A stretch of DNA of 64,000 nucleotides from WRGA01 sp031553395 (GTDB lineage Bacteria; Bacteroidota; Bacteroidia; Bacteroidales; WRGA01): assembly GCA_031553395.1 (NCBI GenBank), contig JAVBLR010000030.1, positions 1-64,000 of the forward strand. Direction: 5' to 3'. Position numbers and translations under genes: made by a program. The notes under the pieces were generated by a model. The model did not search any database, was not told the origin of the DNA, and saw only the letters and a list, made by a program, of their open reading frames with translations. Below are positions 45,950-55,419 of this stretch, one piece after another; within the stretch, counting starts at the first letter, position 1, and each line of letters begins with the position of its first letter.

Positions 45950-46705
45950 ATGGCTTTGCTTGAAATAAAAAATCTACATGCTTCCATCAATGGAAAAGAG
46001 ATATTAAAAGGAATTGATTTAACTGTAAATAAAGGCGAAATTCACGCAATTATGGGCCCGAATGGTTCGGGAAAAAGTACATTATCGGCTGTTTTGACAG
46101 GAAATCCGGCATTCGAAGTTACCGAAGGAGAAGTTACTTTCAATGGAAAAAATCTATTTGAACTGGCTCCTGAAGAACGTTCTTGCGAAGGTTTATTTCT
46201 TAGTTTTCAATATCCGGTTGAAATTCCGGGAGTTAGCATGATGAATTTTTTGCGTACTGCAGTAAACGAACATCGTAAATATAAAGGCGAAGAACCTATT
46301 TCTGCCTCTGATTTTTTGCGAATTACTCGTGAAAAGCGAGAATTGGTTGAAATGGATAATAAACTGGCAAATCGTTCTGTAAATGAAGGATTTTCGGGAG
46401 GAGAAAAGAAACGGAATGAAATTTTCCAGATGGCAATGCTTGAACCGACGTTATCTATTTTGGACGAAACTGACAGCGGATTGGATATTGATGCGTTGCG
46501 TATTGTTGCAAATGGCGTGAATAAATTGAAGTCCAGCGAAAATGCAACTATATTGATTACTCACTACCAACGCCTATTGGATTATATTACGCCCGATTTT
46601 GTACATGTACTTTATAATGGCCGAATTGTAAAATCAGCCGGAAAAGAACTAGCTCTTGAGTTGGAAGAAAAAGGATACGATTGGATTAAACAAATTAATA
46701 ATTAA
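45950..46705 (+). CDS. sufC: Fe-S cluster assembly ATPase SufC
   Basis: This 251-residue ABC-type ATPase without membrane domain has Walker A GPNGSGKST, signature FSGGEKKR, Walker B LSILDETDSGLDID, and the SufC-specific YPVEIPGVSM. It drives SufBC2D conformational change during cluster assembly. A run of TAGTAAAT words ends one to two bases before its start codon. Confidence 0.98.
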   Translation: MALLEIKNLHASINGKEILKGIDLTVNKGEIHAIMGPNGSGKSTLSAVLTGNPAFEVTEGEVTFNGKNLFELAPEERSCEGLFLSFQYPVEIPGVSMMNFLRTAVNEHRKYKGEEPISASDFLRITREKRELVEMDNKLANRSVNEGFSGGEKKRNEIFQMAMLEPTLSILDETDSGLDIDALRIVANGVNKLKSSENATILITHYQRLLDYITPDFVHVLYNGRIVKSAGKELALELEEKGYDWIKQINN

Positions 46706-46753
46706 GAATTCTCTCAGAGGGTGTTCTTAATTATTAATTCTTAATTTAAAAAC

Positions 46754-48094
46754 ATGGTTGAACAACAATATATAGATTTATTTAATCAGCACAAAAGCAT
46801 GATTGATAGTCATTCATCCAAAATTCTGAATGATTTGAGAGAAAAAGCAATGGCTGATTTTATGCAATTGGGTTTTCCTACCCAAAAAATCGAGGATTAC
46901 AAGTACACCGATATAAGTAAATCTTTTGAATTGGATTACGGATTGAATTTGAATAGATTACCTATTCCGGTTAATCCATACGAGGTATTTCATTGCGATA
47001 TTCCTAATCTTTCGACTCATTTGTATTTTATCGAAAACGATAGTTTTTATGACAAACAATCCCCGAAAGCAAGTGTTCCCGAAGGCGTTTTATTGGGCAG
47101 TCTGAAAGCATTTGCACAATCTCATCCCGAATTAGTTTCCAACTATTATGGAAAATTAGCTGATACTTCTCAAGATGGTACAGTTGCGTTTAATACAGCT
47201 TTTGTACAGGATGGTTTTTTTATGTATGTTCCGAAAAATATAGTTTGGGAACATCCGATACAGTTGGTAAATATCCTTCGTGCAGATGTCGATTTTATGG
47301 TAAATCGCCGAGCACTGATTATTTTGGAAGATAATGCGCAAGCCAAATTACTTATTTGCGACCATGCGATGGATGATAAAAATTTCTTGGCAACACAAGT
47401 TATTGAAGTTTTTGCCGGAGAAAATGTTATTTTCGATTTATACGAATTGGAAGCAAATCATACAAAAACAACCCGGATTAATTCGGTATATGTTTCTCAA
47501 CAAGCAAATTCGAATGTGTTATTAAATGGAATTACGTTGAATAGTGGTTTGACTCGTAACAATTATCACGTTGGATTACACGGTGAACATGCCGAATCTC
47601 ATATTTACGGAATGGCTATCGCCGACGAATCGCAAAAGATTGATAATTTTTCATTTATCGACCATGCCGTTCCAAATTGTAACAGCAATGAATTATTCAA
47701 ATATGTATTGGATGATGAAGCGGTAGGCGCTTTCTGCGGAAAAATATTAGTCCGGAAAGATGCACAAAAAACACAGGCCTATCAATCCAATAAGAATATT
47801 TGTTTGACAAAAGAAGCCAAAATGTTTACCAAACCTCAATTGGAAATTTACGCCGATGACGTAAAATGTAGCCATGGAGCAACTGTCGGACAAATCAATG
47901 ATGATGCGATATTTTACCTTCGTTCGCGCGGAATTCCCGAAAAAGAAGCCCGAATGCTGATGATGTTTGCTTTTGTATCGGATGTAATTGACAATGTTCG
48001 ATTAGATGTATTGAAAGAAAGGTTGCATTTGTTGGTTGAAAAACGTTTCCGCGGAGAAATCGGGAAATGCGAGGGTTGTGCAAGCTGCAGGTAA
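46754..48094 (+). CDS. sufD: Fe-S cluster assembly protein SufD
   Basis: This 446-residue SufB paralogue has QLGFPTQKIEDYKYTDISKS near the N-terminus and the beta-helix core with LEANHTKTTRINSVYVSQ. Its C-terminal segment includes MFTKPQLEIYADDVKCSHGA and IGKCEGCASCR. It lies 48 bp after sufC, behind a small ATTAAGAATT/AATTCTTAAT palindrome. It partners SufB and SufC. Confidence 0.97.
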   Translation: MVEQQYIDLFNQHKSMIDSHSSKILNDLREKAMADFMQLGFPTQKIEDYKYTDISKSFELDYGLNLNRLPIPVNPYEVFHCDIPNLSTHLYFIENDSFYDKQSPKASVPEGVLLGSLKAFAQSHPELVSNYYGKLADTSQDGTVAFNTAFVQDGFFMYVPKNIVWEHPIQLVNILRADVDFMVNRRALIILEDNAQAKLLICDHAMDDKNFLATQVIEVFAGENVIFDLYELEANHTKTTRINSVYVSQQANSNVLLNGITLNSGLTRNNYHVGLHGEHAESHIYGMAIADESQKIDNFSFIDHAVPNCNSNELFKYVLDDEAVGAFCGKILVRKDAQKTQAYQSNKNICLTKEAKMFTKPQLEIYADDVKCSHGATVGQINDDAIFYLRSRGIPEKEARMLMMFAFVSDVIDNVRLDVLKERLHLLVEKRFRGEIGKCEGCASCR

Positions 48095-48250
48095 TTTAAT
48101 GTGCCGATATGTCAATGAGATTACTTGGTAATAAATATTTGGCTAAAGGTAAAAAGAAAAAGGAATACACTCTTTAGCCTTTTGCCGGAAAAAATAGCGT
48201 ATATTCTTTTTTAATTGACACATCGGTATATTAAAACGGTACATATTTTT

Positions 48251-48258
48251 TATCTTTG
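48251..48258 (+). promoter_or_regulatory. -7 box of the XRE-cupin gene
   Basis: TATCTTTG lies 42 bp before the start codon at 48301. No clear -33 element is seen. Confidence 0.45.
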
Positions 48259-48300
48259 TAGATTAATTATGAGGCGAAATTAATATCAAAAATATATTTC

Positions 48301-48849
48301 ATGAACGAACAAATAAGACAGATTGCAGATAGATTGAAAGGGTTGCGTGAAGCGTTAGACCTTACTCAGGAAGAAATGGCTTCCCGGTGTGGAAAAACTG
48401 CAAGTGAGATAGACCTTTACGAATCAGGATTGATAGATATTCCGTTGAGCTTTTTATTCGATGTTGCTCAGAATTTCAATGTGGAAACTTCTACATTAAT
48501 CTCGGGTGATGAACCTCGAATGAATTCCTATTCCGTTACACGTAAAGGGAAAGGAGTTTCGATTGAAAGAACTAAAGCATATAAATATCAGGCATTGGCA
48601 AGTGGATTTAAAAATCCGAAAATCGAACCGTTCGAAGTTATGGTCGAACCAAACGACAATCCGATTTTCTTAAACACCCATTCGGGACAGGAATTCAATT
48701 TGGTATTGGAAGGAAAATTGCAATTTCATATCAACGGAAAAGATTTAACGTTGGAAGAAGGAGATAGTATTTATTTTGATTCGGGATTACCTCATGGAAT
48801 GAAAGCGTTAGGAGGTAAACGAGTGAAGTTTTTAGCTGTAATTATTTAA
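48301..48849 (+). CDS. XRE-family regulator with cupin sensor domain
   Basis: This 182-residue protein has an N-terminal helix-turn-helix (about 8-62; LREALDLTQEEMASRCGKTA) and a C-terminal cupin barrel (about 110-180; FLNTHSGQEFNLVLEGKLQF, DSIYFDSGLPHGM). The layout suits a ligand-sensing repressor. It lies 52 bp before an acyl-CoA synthetase gene on the same strand, its likely partner or target. Confidence 0.9.
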   Translation: MNEQIRQIADRLKGLREALDLTQEEMASRCGKTASEIDLYESGLIDIPLSFLFDVAQNFNVETSTLISGDEPRMNSYSVTRKGKGVSIERTKAYKYQALASGFKNPKIEPFEVMVEPNDNPIFLNTHSGQEFNLVLEGKLQFHINGKDLTLEEGDSIYFDSGLPHGMKALGGKRVKFLAVII

Positions 48850-48901
48850 TTACACCTTGTATCTTATAACTCATATCTTGTAACTCGTAACTAATTAACG
48901 T

Positions 48902-50560
48902 ATGATTGAGAAATATTTAAAACAAACTACTTTTAGTGGCCAAAAAGATTTTGAAGATAATTTCAAAATAAATATTCCCAAAAAATTCAACTTTGCGTAT
49001 GACGTAGTTGATGAATGGGCTAAAATCGAACCGAATAAAAAAGCGCTTTGCTGGGTAAATGATAAAGGAGAACACATTGATTTTACATTTGCCGAACTTA
49101 AAAAATATAGCGACCAAACTGCTTCCTTTTTCCAATCATTGGGAATCGGGAAAGGAGACATGGTAATGCTGGTCTTAAAACGAAGATATGAATTTTGGTT
49201 TTCTATCTTGGCATTACATAAAATCGGGGCAATAGCTATTCCTGCAACGCATTTATTAACAAAAAAAGATATTGTTTACAGAAATAATGCTGCCGACATC
49301 AAAGCAATTATCACTGTTGGTGAAGAACTAGTAACAAAGCATGTGGATGATGCAATGTCCGAATCACCTTCGATGAAAACATTGGTTTCCATAGGGCCAT
49401 TTATTCCTGAGGGATGGAATGATTTTCATAAAGGCATTAAAGAAGCTGCTCCATTTGTAAAACCTGAAAATATAAATACAAATGATGACATTTCATTATT
49501 GTATTTTACATCGGGAACAACGGGAAATCCCAAAATGGTAGCACATGATTTTACGTATCCGTTGGGACACATTTCAACGGCCTGTTATTGGCATAACTTG
49601 GGGAAAAATAGTTTGCATTTAACGATTGCCGATACCGGTTGGGCGAAAGCTGCTTGGGGTAAAATTTACGGTCAATGGATAGCCGGAGCAAATATATTTG
49701 TATATGACCACGAAAAGTTTACACCTGCAGATATGCTTGCAATGATTCAAAAATATCGAATTACCTCATTGTGTGCTCCACCTACAATTTTCCGTTTTTT
49801 GATTCGTGAGGATATTACAAAATATGATTTGTCTTCACTGGAATATTGCACAATTGCAGGAGAAGCCCTTAATCCGGTTGTTTATGAGAGTTTTTATAAA
49901 CTAACCGGCATCAAATTGAAAGAAGGTTACGGGCAAACAGAAACTACGTTATTGGTATTTACTGCACCATGGACAGAAGCAAAACCGGGTTCGATGGGAT
50001 TGCCTAATCCTCAGTATGACATTGATTTATTAATGCCTGATGGAAGAAGTGCCGAGGCTGGAGAACAAGGCGAAATTGTTGTTCGTACCGAAAAAGGATA
50101 CCCAACCGGAATGTTTAAAGGATATTATCGTGATGCAGAATTGACTCATAGCGTTTACCATGATAATATTTATTTTACCGGAGATGTTGCCTGGCGTGAC
50201 GAAGATGGTTATTTCTGGTTTGTAGGACGTAATGACGATGTGATTAAAAGTTCGGGGTATCGTATTGGCCCATTTGAAGTGGAAAGTGCTTTAATGACAC
50301 ATAATGCAGTAGTTGAATGTGCAATAACCGGTGTTCCTGACGAAATTCGTGGACAAGTAGTAAAAGCAACTATTATTCTTGCCAAAGATTACAAAGATAA
50401 AGCAGGAGATGTATTAATAAAAGAATTGCAGGAGCATGTAAAAAAAGTTACGGCTCCGTATAAATATCCGCGAATTATCGAATTTGTAGACGAACTACCG
50501 AAAACCATTAGTGGAAAAATCCGCAGAGTAGAAATCCGGGCAAATGATAGTAAAAATTAA
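48902..50560 (+). CDS. AMP-binding acyl-CoA synthetase
   Basis: This 552-residue adenylate-forming enzyme has YFTSGTTGNPKMVAHDF (AMP/Pi-binding loop), GYGQTETT, YFTGDVAWRDEDGYFWF, SGYRIGPFEVES and catalytic-type KTISGKIRR near the C-terminus. It resembles the medium-chain or acetate-type acyl-CoA synthetases of Bacteroidetes. The substrate is not determined. It is paired with the upstream XRE-cupin regulator. Confidence 0.92.
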   Translation: MIEKYLKQTTFSGQKDFEDNFKINIPKKFNFAYDVVDEWAKIEPNKKALCWVNDKGEHIDFTFAELKKYSDQTASFFQSLGIGKGDMVMLVLKRRYEFWFSILALHKIGAIAIPATHLLTKKDIVYRNNAADIKAIITVGEELVTKHVDDAMSESPSMKTLVSIGPFIPEGWNDFHKGIKEAAPFVKPENINTNDDISLLYFTSGTTGNPKMVAHDFTYPLGHISTACYWHNLGKNSLHLTIADTGWAKAAWGKIYGQWIAGANIFVYDHEKFTPADMLAMIQKYRITSLCAPPTIFRFLIREDITKYDLSSLEYCTIAGEALNPVVYESFYKLTGIKLKEGYGQTETTLLVFTAPWTEAKPGSMGLPNPQYDIDLLMPDGRSAEAGEQGEIVVRTEKGYPTGMFKGYYRDAELTHSVYHDNIYFTGDVAWRDEDGYFWFVGRNDDVIKSSGYRIGPFEVESALMTHNAVVECAITGVPDEIRGQVVKATIILAKDYKDKAGDVLIKELQEHVKKVTAPYKYPRIIEFVDELPKTISGKIRRVEIRANDSKN

Positions 50561-50587
50561 GAATGAAAGAAGTATTAAGCTATAAAG

Positions 50588-50655
50588 TATTGAGTTGTAA
50601 GTTATAAATCAACAATTACAACTTATTACTTATTACTTAAAACTTATAACTCAAT
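50588..50655. repeat. Self-similar palindrome before argG
   Basis: ATTGAGTTGTAAGTTATAA at the left and ACTTATAACTCAAT at the right form an imperfect hairpin that ends five bases before the argG start codon. It is closely related to the arms at 52923-52943 and 53359-53379. Confidence 0.6.
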
Positions 50656-50660
50656 AAATT

Positions 50661-51857
50661 ATGAAAGAAAAAGTAGTTTTGGCATTCAGTGGAGGTTTAG
50701 ATACATCATTCTGCGCCAAATATCTTGCCGAAGAAAAAGGCTATGAAGTATATACCGCAGTTGCAAATACCGGCGGTTTTGATGAGAATGAATTAAAATC
50801 TATCGAGGAAAGGGCTTATCGTTTAGGTTCTAAAAAGCATGTAGCATTAGATGTTACAAAAGAATATTACGAGAAAAGCATCAAATACATGGTTTTCGGA
50901 AATGTGCTTCGTAATGGGACTTATCCTATTTCGGTAAGTTCTGAGCGTATTTTTCAAGCCTTGGCGATTATCCAATATGCCAAAGAAATCGGGGCCGATT
51001 ATGTTGCACATGGAAGCACCGGAGCGGGTAACGACCAGGTTCGTTTCGACCTTACTTTCGATGTATTGGCGCCAAACATTAAGATATTAACGCCAACCCG
51101 CGACATGGTTTTAACCCGTGAATATGAAATCAATTATTTGAAAGAACACGGTTATGAAGCCGATTTCACAAAGATGGAATATTCCATCAACAAAGGATTA
51201 TGGGGAACCAGCATCGGCGGAAAAGAGACATTGAAATCGGAACAAACATTGCCCGAGTCGGCTTATCCTTCCCAACTTACAGCTAAAGGCGAAGAAATAT
51301 TAACCATTGATTTTGTAAATGGAGAAATTAATGCCGTAAATGGAACAGTTTATACCAATAAAGTAAAAGCGATTCAGGAAGTAGAAAAAATAGCTTCGAA
51401 ATATGCAATCGGACGAGATATGCATATCGGAGACACAATCATTGGCATCAAAGGACGTGTAGGTTTTGAAGCTGCCGGACCAATGGTTATTATCAATGCA
51501 CATAAAATGCTTGAAAAACATACGCTTACCAAATGGCAACAATATTGGAAAGACCAACTCGGAAACTGGTACGGAATGTTTTTGCATGAAGCGCAATACC
51601 TTGAACCTGTAATGCGTGATATCGAAGCTTTTTTGGAAAGTTCGCAAAAAAATGTAACCGGAAAAGTTATCGTCAAACTTCAACCATATAACTATGTATT
51701 GGTAGGTGTCGAAAGTAATTTCGATTTGATGAAAGCCGACTTCGGCGAATATGGAGAAGTAAACAAAGCCTGGAGTGCCGATGATGTAAAAGGATTCACT
51801 AAAATACTTGGGAATCAGATGAAAATCTATTATTCAGTCCAAGATAAAAATAAATAG
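50661..51857 (+). CDS. argG: Argininosuccinate synthase
   Basis: This 398-residue enzyme joins citrulline and aspartate in arginine synthesis. It has the ATP-PPase loop AFSGGLDTSFCAKYL at residues 8-22, ARSTGAGNDQVRFD-like AHGSTGAGNDQVRFD, and EYSINKGLWGTSIGG. It starts the arginine cluster argG-argC-argD-proC. It ends in TAG. Confidence 0.97.
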   Translation: MKEKVVLAFSGGLDTSFCAKYLAEEKGYEVYTAVANTGGFDENELKSIEERAYRLGSKKHVALDVTKEYYEKSIKYMVFGNVLRNGTYPISVSSERIFQALAIIQYAKEIGADYVAHGSTGAGNDQVRFDLTFDVLAPNIKILTPTRDMVLTREYEINYLKEHGYEADFTKMEYSINKGLWGTSIGGKETLKSEQTLPESAYPSQLTAKGEEILTIDFVNGEINAVNGTVYTNKVKAIQEVEKIASKYAIGRDMHIGDTIIGIKGRVGFEAAGPMVIINAHKMLEKHTLTKWQQYWKDQLGNWYGMFLHEAQYLEPVMRDIEAFLESSQKNVTGKVIVKLQPYNYVLVGVESNFDLMKADFGEYGEVNKAWSADDVKGFTKILGNQMKIYYSVQDKNK

Positions 51858-51945
51858 TTATTTAGTTATTGGTTATTTGTTGCTAGTTCTTTATCTCTAC
51901 AAATAACCATCAACAAATAACGATTAACCAACAACCAATAACTAA
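51858..51945. repeat. Self-similar palindrome between argG and argC
   Basis: TTAGTTATTGGTTATTTGTT at the left and AACCAACAACCAATAACTAA at the right form a long imperfect hairpin, reaching the base before the argC start. It is the same word family as 19625-19690 and 60057-60131. Confidence 0.6.
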
Positions 51946-51946
51946 A

Positions 51947-52915
51947 ATGATAAAAGCCGGAATTATAGGTGGAGCCGGATATACAGCCGGAGAATTAATC
52001 CGTCTGTTAATTAACCATCCTGATGTAAAAATCGAATTTGTGAACAGTGGTAGTAATGCCGGAAATAAAATTACCGACGTTCACAGTGGGCTTTACGGAG
52101 AAACCAATTTGATTTTTACCGATGAATATCCGTTAAATACTATTGATGTATTGTTTTTTTGTACAGCGCATGGCGATACAAAAAAATTTATGGAAAGCAA
52201 TGAAATTCCTGAAAACTTGAAAATCATTGATCTTTCTATGGATTACCGTATTGAAAGCCCTGAACATGAATTTGTTTACGGATTACCGGAGTTAAACCGA
52301 AAAAGGATTATCAAGGCTAAGTACATCGCCAATCCCGGGTGTTTTGCAACATGTATTCAATTGGCACTTTTGCCTTTAGCTAAAAATTTGCTGTTAAATT
52401 CGGAAATTCATATAAATGCAATAACCGGGTCAACCGGAGCGGGAGTAAAACCTTCATCTACAAGTCATTTTAGCTGGAGGAATAACAATATATCTGTTTA
52501 TAAAGCATTTGAACATCAACATATTCCGGAAATCAAACAGTCATTATCCGATGTACAAAACAGTTTTTCATCCGACATAAATTTCATTCCATATCGTGGC
52601 GATTTTCCTCGTGGAATTTTCACCACTATTTACATGGATTGCAATGTTGAGTTGCAGGAAATAAAACGGTTGTACGAAGAATATTACGATGACCATTCGT
52701 TTACATTCCTGACAGATAAAAATCCGGATTTAAAACAAGTTGTTAATACAAATAAATGCTTGCTTCATCTCGAAAAACATGGAAATAAATTATTGATAAT
52801 TTCCATTATCGACAATTTACTAAAAGGTGCATCAGGACAAGCAGTACACAATATGAACCTGCTTTTCGGATTACAGGAAAAAGTGGGATTACATTTGAAA
52901 CCGAGTGGATTTTGA
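51947..52915 (+). CDS. argC: N-acetyl-gamma-glutamyl-phosphate reductase
   Basis: This 322-residue NADPH-dependent enzyme reduces N-acetylglutamyl phosphate. It has the N-terminal GIIGGAGYTAGELIRLL, the catalytic Cys in IANPGCFATC near residue 132, and the GASGQAVHNMNLLFG ending. The C-terminal half is normal. It lies in the argG-argC-argD cluster, downstream of a palindromic spacer. Confidence 0.97.
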   Translation: MIKAGIIGGAGYTAGELIRLLINHPDVKIEFVNSGSNAGNKITDVHSGLYGETNLIFTDEYPLNTIDVLFFCTAHGDTKKFMESNEIPENLKIIDLSMDYRIESPEHEFVYGLPELNRKRIIKAKYIANPGCFATCIQLALLPLAKNLLLNSEIHINAITGSTGAGVKPSSTSHFSWRNNNISVYKAFEHQHIPEIKQSLSDVQNSFSSDINFIPYRGDFPRGIFTTIYMDCNVELQEIKRLYEEYYDDHSFTFLTDKNPDLKQVVNTNKCLLHLEKHGNKLLIISIIDNLLKGASGQAVHNMNLLFGLQEKVGLHLKPSGF

Positions 52916-52922
52916 GGTTAGT

Positions 52923-52943
52923 ATTGAGTTGTAAGTTTTAAGT
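52923..52943. repeat. Left arm of an inverted repeat around the four-helix-bundle gene
   Basis: ATTGAGTTGTAAGTTTTAAG matches, inverted, the sequence at 53359-53379 in 20 of 21 bases (26 of 28 when extended). The intact related palindrome at 50588-50655 has no gene inside. Confidence 0.65.
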
Positions 52944-52960
52944 TATAAGTTTTTAGAGAA

Positions 52961-53329
52961 ATGCAAAATTACAGAGACCTGAAAGTATGGATTAAAGCAC
53001 ATCACATGGTTATTTGTATTTATAAAACTACATCAGCATTTCCAAAAGAAGAACAATATGCACTTACATCTCAAATAAGACGAGCAGCAGTATCCATACC
53101 TTCAAACATAGCAGAAGGATGTGGACGTAATACAAATATCGATTTTGCAAAATTCTTGAATATAGCTTTAGGTTCAGCAAATGAAATTGATTATCAATTG
53201 TTTCTTTCAAAAGAATTGCTTTATATTCCAGAGTCTGCCTATTTGTCTTTACAACAGCAAATAGGAGAAATCAAAGCTATGTTAATATCACTAATTCAAA
53301 AGATTCGAGATGCAGAAATAAGAAAATAA
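52961..53329 (+). CDS. Four-helix-bundle protein (S23/IVS-encoded family)
   Basis: This 122-residue protein has the family wording YRDLKVWIKAHHMVICIY, LTSQIRRAAVSIPSNIAEG (the most diagnostic segment) and FAKFLNIALGSANEIDYQL. Members occur inside 23S rRNA intervening sequences and as free genes. They form pentameric helical bundles, and no clear function is known. It lies between argC and argD, where it interrupts the arginine operon, and is flanked by arms of a 21-bp inverted repeat. It therefore looks like an inserted mobile unit rather than an arginine gene. Confidence 0.9.
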   Translation: MQNYRDLKVWIKAHHMVICIYKTTSAFPKEEQYALTSQIRRAAVSIPSNIAEGCGRNTNIDFAKFLNIALGSANEIDYQLFLSKELLYIPESAYLSLQQQIGEIKAMLISLIQKIRDAEIRK

Positions 53330-53358
53330 CCCTCATTTCCCGAAACTCAGAACTTATT

Positions 53359-53379
53359 ACTCAAAACTTACAACTCAAT
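53359..53379. repeat. Right arm of an inverted repeat around the four-helix-bundle gene
   Basis: ACTCAAAACTTACAACTCAA is the inverted partner of 52923-52943 and ends just before the argD start codon at 53381. Confidence 0.65.
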
Positions 53380-53380
53380 C

Positions 53381-54502
53381 ATGAACTTATTCGACGTCTA
53401 TCCACTATTCAATATAGAAATTGTAAAAGGCGAAGGTTGTCATATTTACGATGACAAAGGAACCGAATATTTAGACTTATATGGCGGACATGCTGTTATT
53501 TCAGTTGGTCATACACATCCGCATTATGTTCAGAAATTGACTGAGCAAGCAAATAAATTGGTATTTTATTCCAATTCTGTACTTAATTCCTTACAAGTTG
53601 AATTAGCCGAAAAATTAGGGAAAATATCAGGATACGACGATTATAGTCTATTTCTGATAAATTCCGGAGCAGAGGCAAATGAAAATGCACTGAAATTGGC
53701 TTCATTTCATAATGGAAGAAGAAAAATCGTATCCTTCAAAGGAAGTTTTCACGGAAGAACATCAGCAGCAGTACGAGTTACAGATAATCCAAAAATAATT
53801 GCGCCAATAAATGACGTTTTACCTGTAACATACTTACCGTTAAATGATATTGAAGCCGTTCGCAAAGAACTTGCTCCAAAAGATGTTTGCGCAATAATCA
53901 TCGAAGGAATACAAGGCGTAGGCGGGATTCGATTACCTGACGCGGATTTTCTGAAACAAGTAAGAGAAATATGTACTGAAACAGAAACCATTTTGATCTT
54001 AGATGAAATTCAGTCAGGATACGGACGAAGTGGAAAATTCTTTGCACATCAATATGCAGGTATTCGTCCCGACATTATTACAATGGCAAAAGGGATGGGT
54101 AATGGATTTCCAATTGGCGGAATATTGATTAGTCCGATATTTACACCTATTCATGGAATGCTGGGAACCACTTTCGGCGGAAATCATTTGGCATGTGCTG
54201 CTGCCATTGCGGTTCTGGACATCATGAAGGATGAAAAGCTAACTGAAAATGCAAATAAAGTTGGAGAATATTTATTATCCGAATTGAAAAAAATTCCTCA
54301 AATCAAAGATGTCAGAGGAGAAGGATTAATGATTGGGATGGAGTTTGATACTCCTGTAAAAGAAATTCGTAGTAAATTGCTATTCGAACAAAAAGTATTT
54401 ACCGGAGTTTCAGGAACAAATGTTATCCGTTTACTTCCTCCGCTTTGCCTAAGCGTGGAAGAAGCAAACGAATTTATTCAGAAATTCAAATTATGTCTGT
54501 AG
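53381..54502 (+). CDS. argD: Acetylornithine aminotransferase
   Basis: This 373-residue class III PLP enzyme has LYGGHAVISVGHTHPHYVQ, NSGAEANENALKLA, FKGSFHGRTSAAVRVT, LDEIQSGYGRSG, and the PLP Lys in MAKGMGNGFPIGG near residue 237. It is slightly shorter than average but complete. It is part of arginine synthesis with argG and argC. The close downstream proC suggests a proline/ornithine link. Confidence 0.95.
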   Translation: MNLFDVYPLFNIEIVKGEGCHIYDDKGTEYLDLYGGHAVISVGHTHPHYVQKLTEQANKLVFYSNSVLNSLQVELAEKLGKISGYDDYSLFLINSGAEANENALKLASFHNGRRKIVSFKGSFHGRTSAAVRVTDNPKIIAPINDVLPVTYLPLNDIEAVRKELAPKDVCAIIIEGIQGVGGIRLPDADFLKQVREICTETETILILDEIQSGYGRSGKFFAHQYAGIRPDIITMAKGMGNGFPIGGILISPIFTPIHGMLGTTFGGNHLACAAAIAVLDIMKDEKLTENANKVGEYLLSELKKIPQIKDVRGEGLMIGMEFDTPVKEIRSKLLFEQKVFTGVSGTNVIRLLPPLCLSVEEANEFIQKFKLCL

Positions 54503-54556
54503 AGATAAACCCGTAGGTTTATCCAATATAGGATTGTCCTAAAAACAAATAACAAC

Positions 54557-55360
54557 ATGAAAATAACAATTATCGGTGGCGGGAACATGGGTGGTGCCAT
54601 TGCCAAAGGATTAACGCAAGGTTCTCTTGTAAAAGCAAGCGAGATTACAGTTGTTGATTTTTCACAGGCTTGTTTGGATGGATTGAAGGCATTTAATAAA
54701 GACATCACTGTAACAAATGATGCTCTTAGTGTAATTCAAGGAGCCGATATCATCCTGGTTGCTATAAAACCATGGCAAGTACAAGGAGTGATAGAAGATA
54801 TAAAATTCAAATTGAATTACAAGAAACAATTGTTAGTTTCAATAGCTGCAGGTGTATCATTTGAAGCATTAAATTCATACCTAAAAAAGGACGAATTATC
54901 TTCTGGTTCTCCAATCGTATTCCGGGTAATACCAAACACTGCAATTGCTATTCGAGAAAGTATGACTGTTGTTGCATCATGCAATGCAACATCTGAACAG
55001 GAAAAATTAATCCTTGATTTATTTAATGAATTAGGAAAAGCCATATTAATTCCCGAAAGCCAAATGGCTGCTGCCACAGCATTATGTTCATGCGGAACAG
55101 CTTATGCCATGCGTTATGTACGCGCAGCAAGTGAAGGTGGCGTTGAACTAGGTTTTTATCCTGATATTGCCAAAGAAATTGTGTTGCAAACTGTAAAAGG
55201 AGCTGTCGAGTTATTGATGAATACAGGCAATCACCCCGAAGCCGAAATAGATAAAGTTACAACTCCAGGTGGAGTTACCATTAAAGGGCTTAATGCCATG
55301 GAAGAAGCTGGATTTACGACGACAGTCATTAAAGGATTAAAAATCAGCGGAATAAAATAA
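54557..55360 (+). CDS. proC: Pyrroline-5-carboxylate reductase
   Basis: This 267-residue reductase, the last step of proline synthesis, has the Rossmann start IIGGGNMGGAIAKGL and the signature TTPGGVTIKGLNAMEEAGF near the C-terminus. It follows argD by 54 bp, the usual Bacteroidales arg/pro arrangement. Confidence 0.97.
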   Translation: MKITIIGGGNMGGAIAKGLTQGSLVKASEITVVDFSQACLDGLKAFNKDITVTNDALSVIQGADIILVAIKPWQVQGVIEDIKFKLNYKKQLLVSIAAGVSFEALNSYLKKDELSSGSPIVFRVIPNTAIAIRESMTVVASCNATSEQEKLILDLFNELGKAILIPESQMAAATALCSCGTAYAMRYVRAASEGGVELGFYPDIAKEIVLQTVKGAVELLMNTGNHPEAEIDKVTTPGGVTIKGLNAMEEAGFTTTVIKGLKISGIK

Positions 55361-55401
55361 AAAAAATGAGCCATTCATCTTTTATAAATGGCTCATTTTT
55401 T
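55361..55401. terminator. Bidirectional terminator after proC
   Basis: A 15-bp stem (arm AAAAAATGAGCCATT with AATGGCTCATTTTTT) lies between convergent proC and the NAD(P)H oxidoreductase gene, with A and T tracts at the two ends. Confidence 0.88.
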
Positions 55402-55419
55402 TTATTTTATAAATTGATT

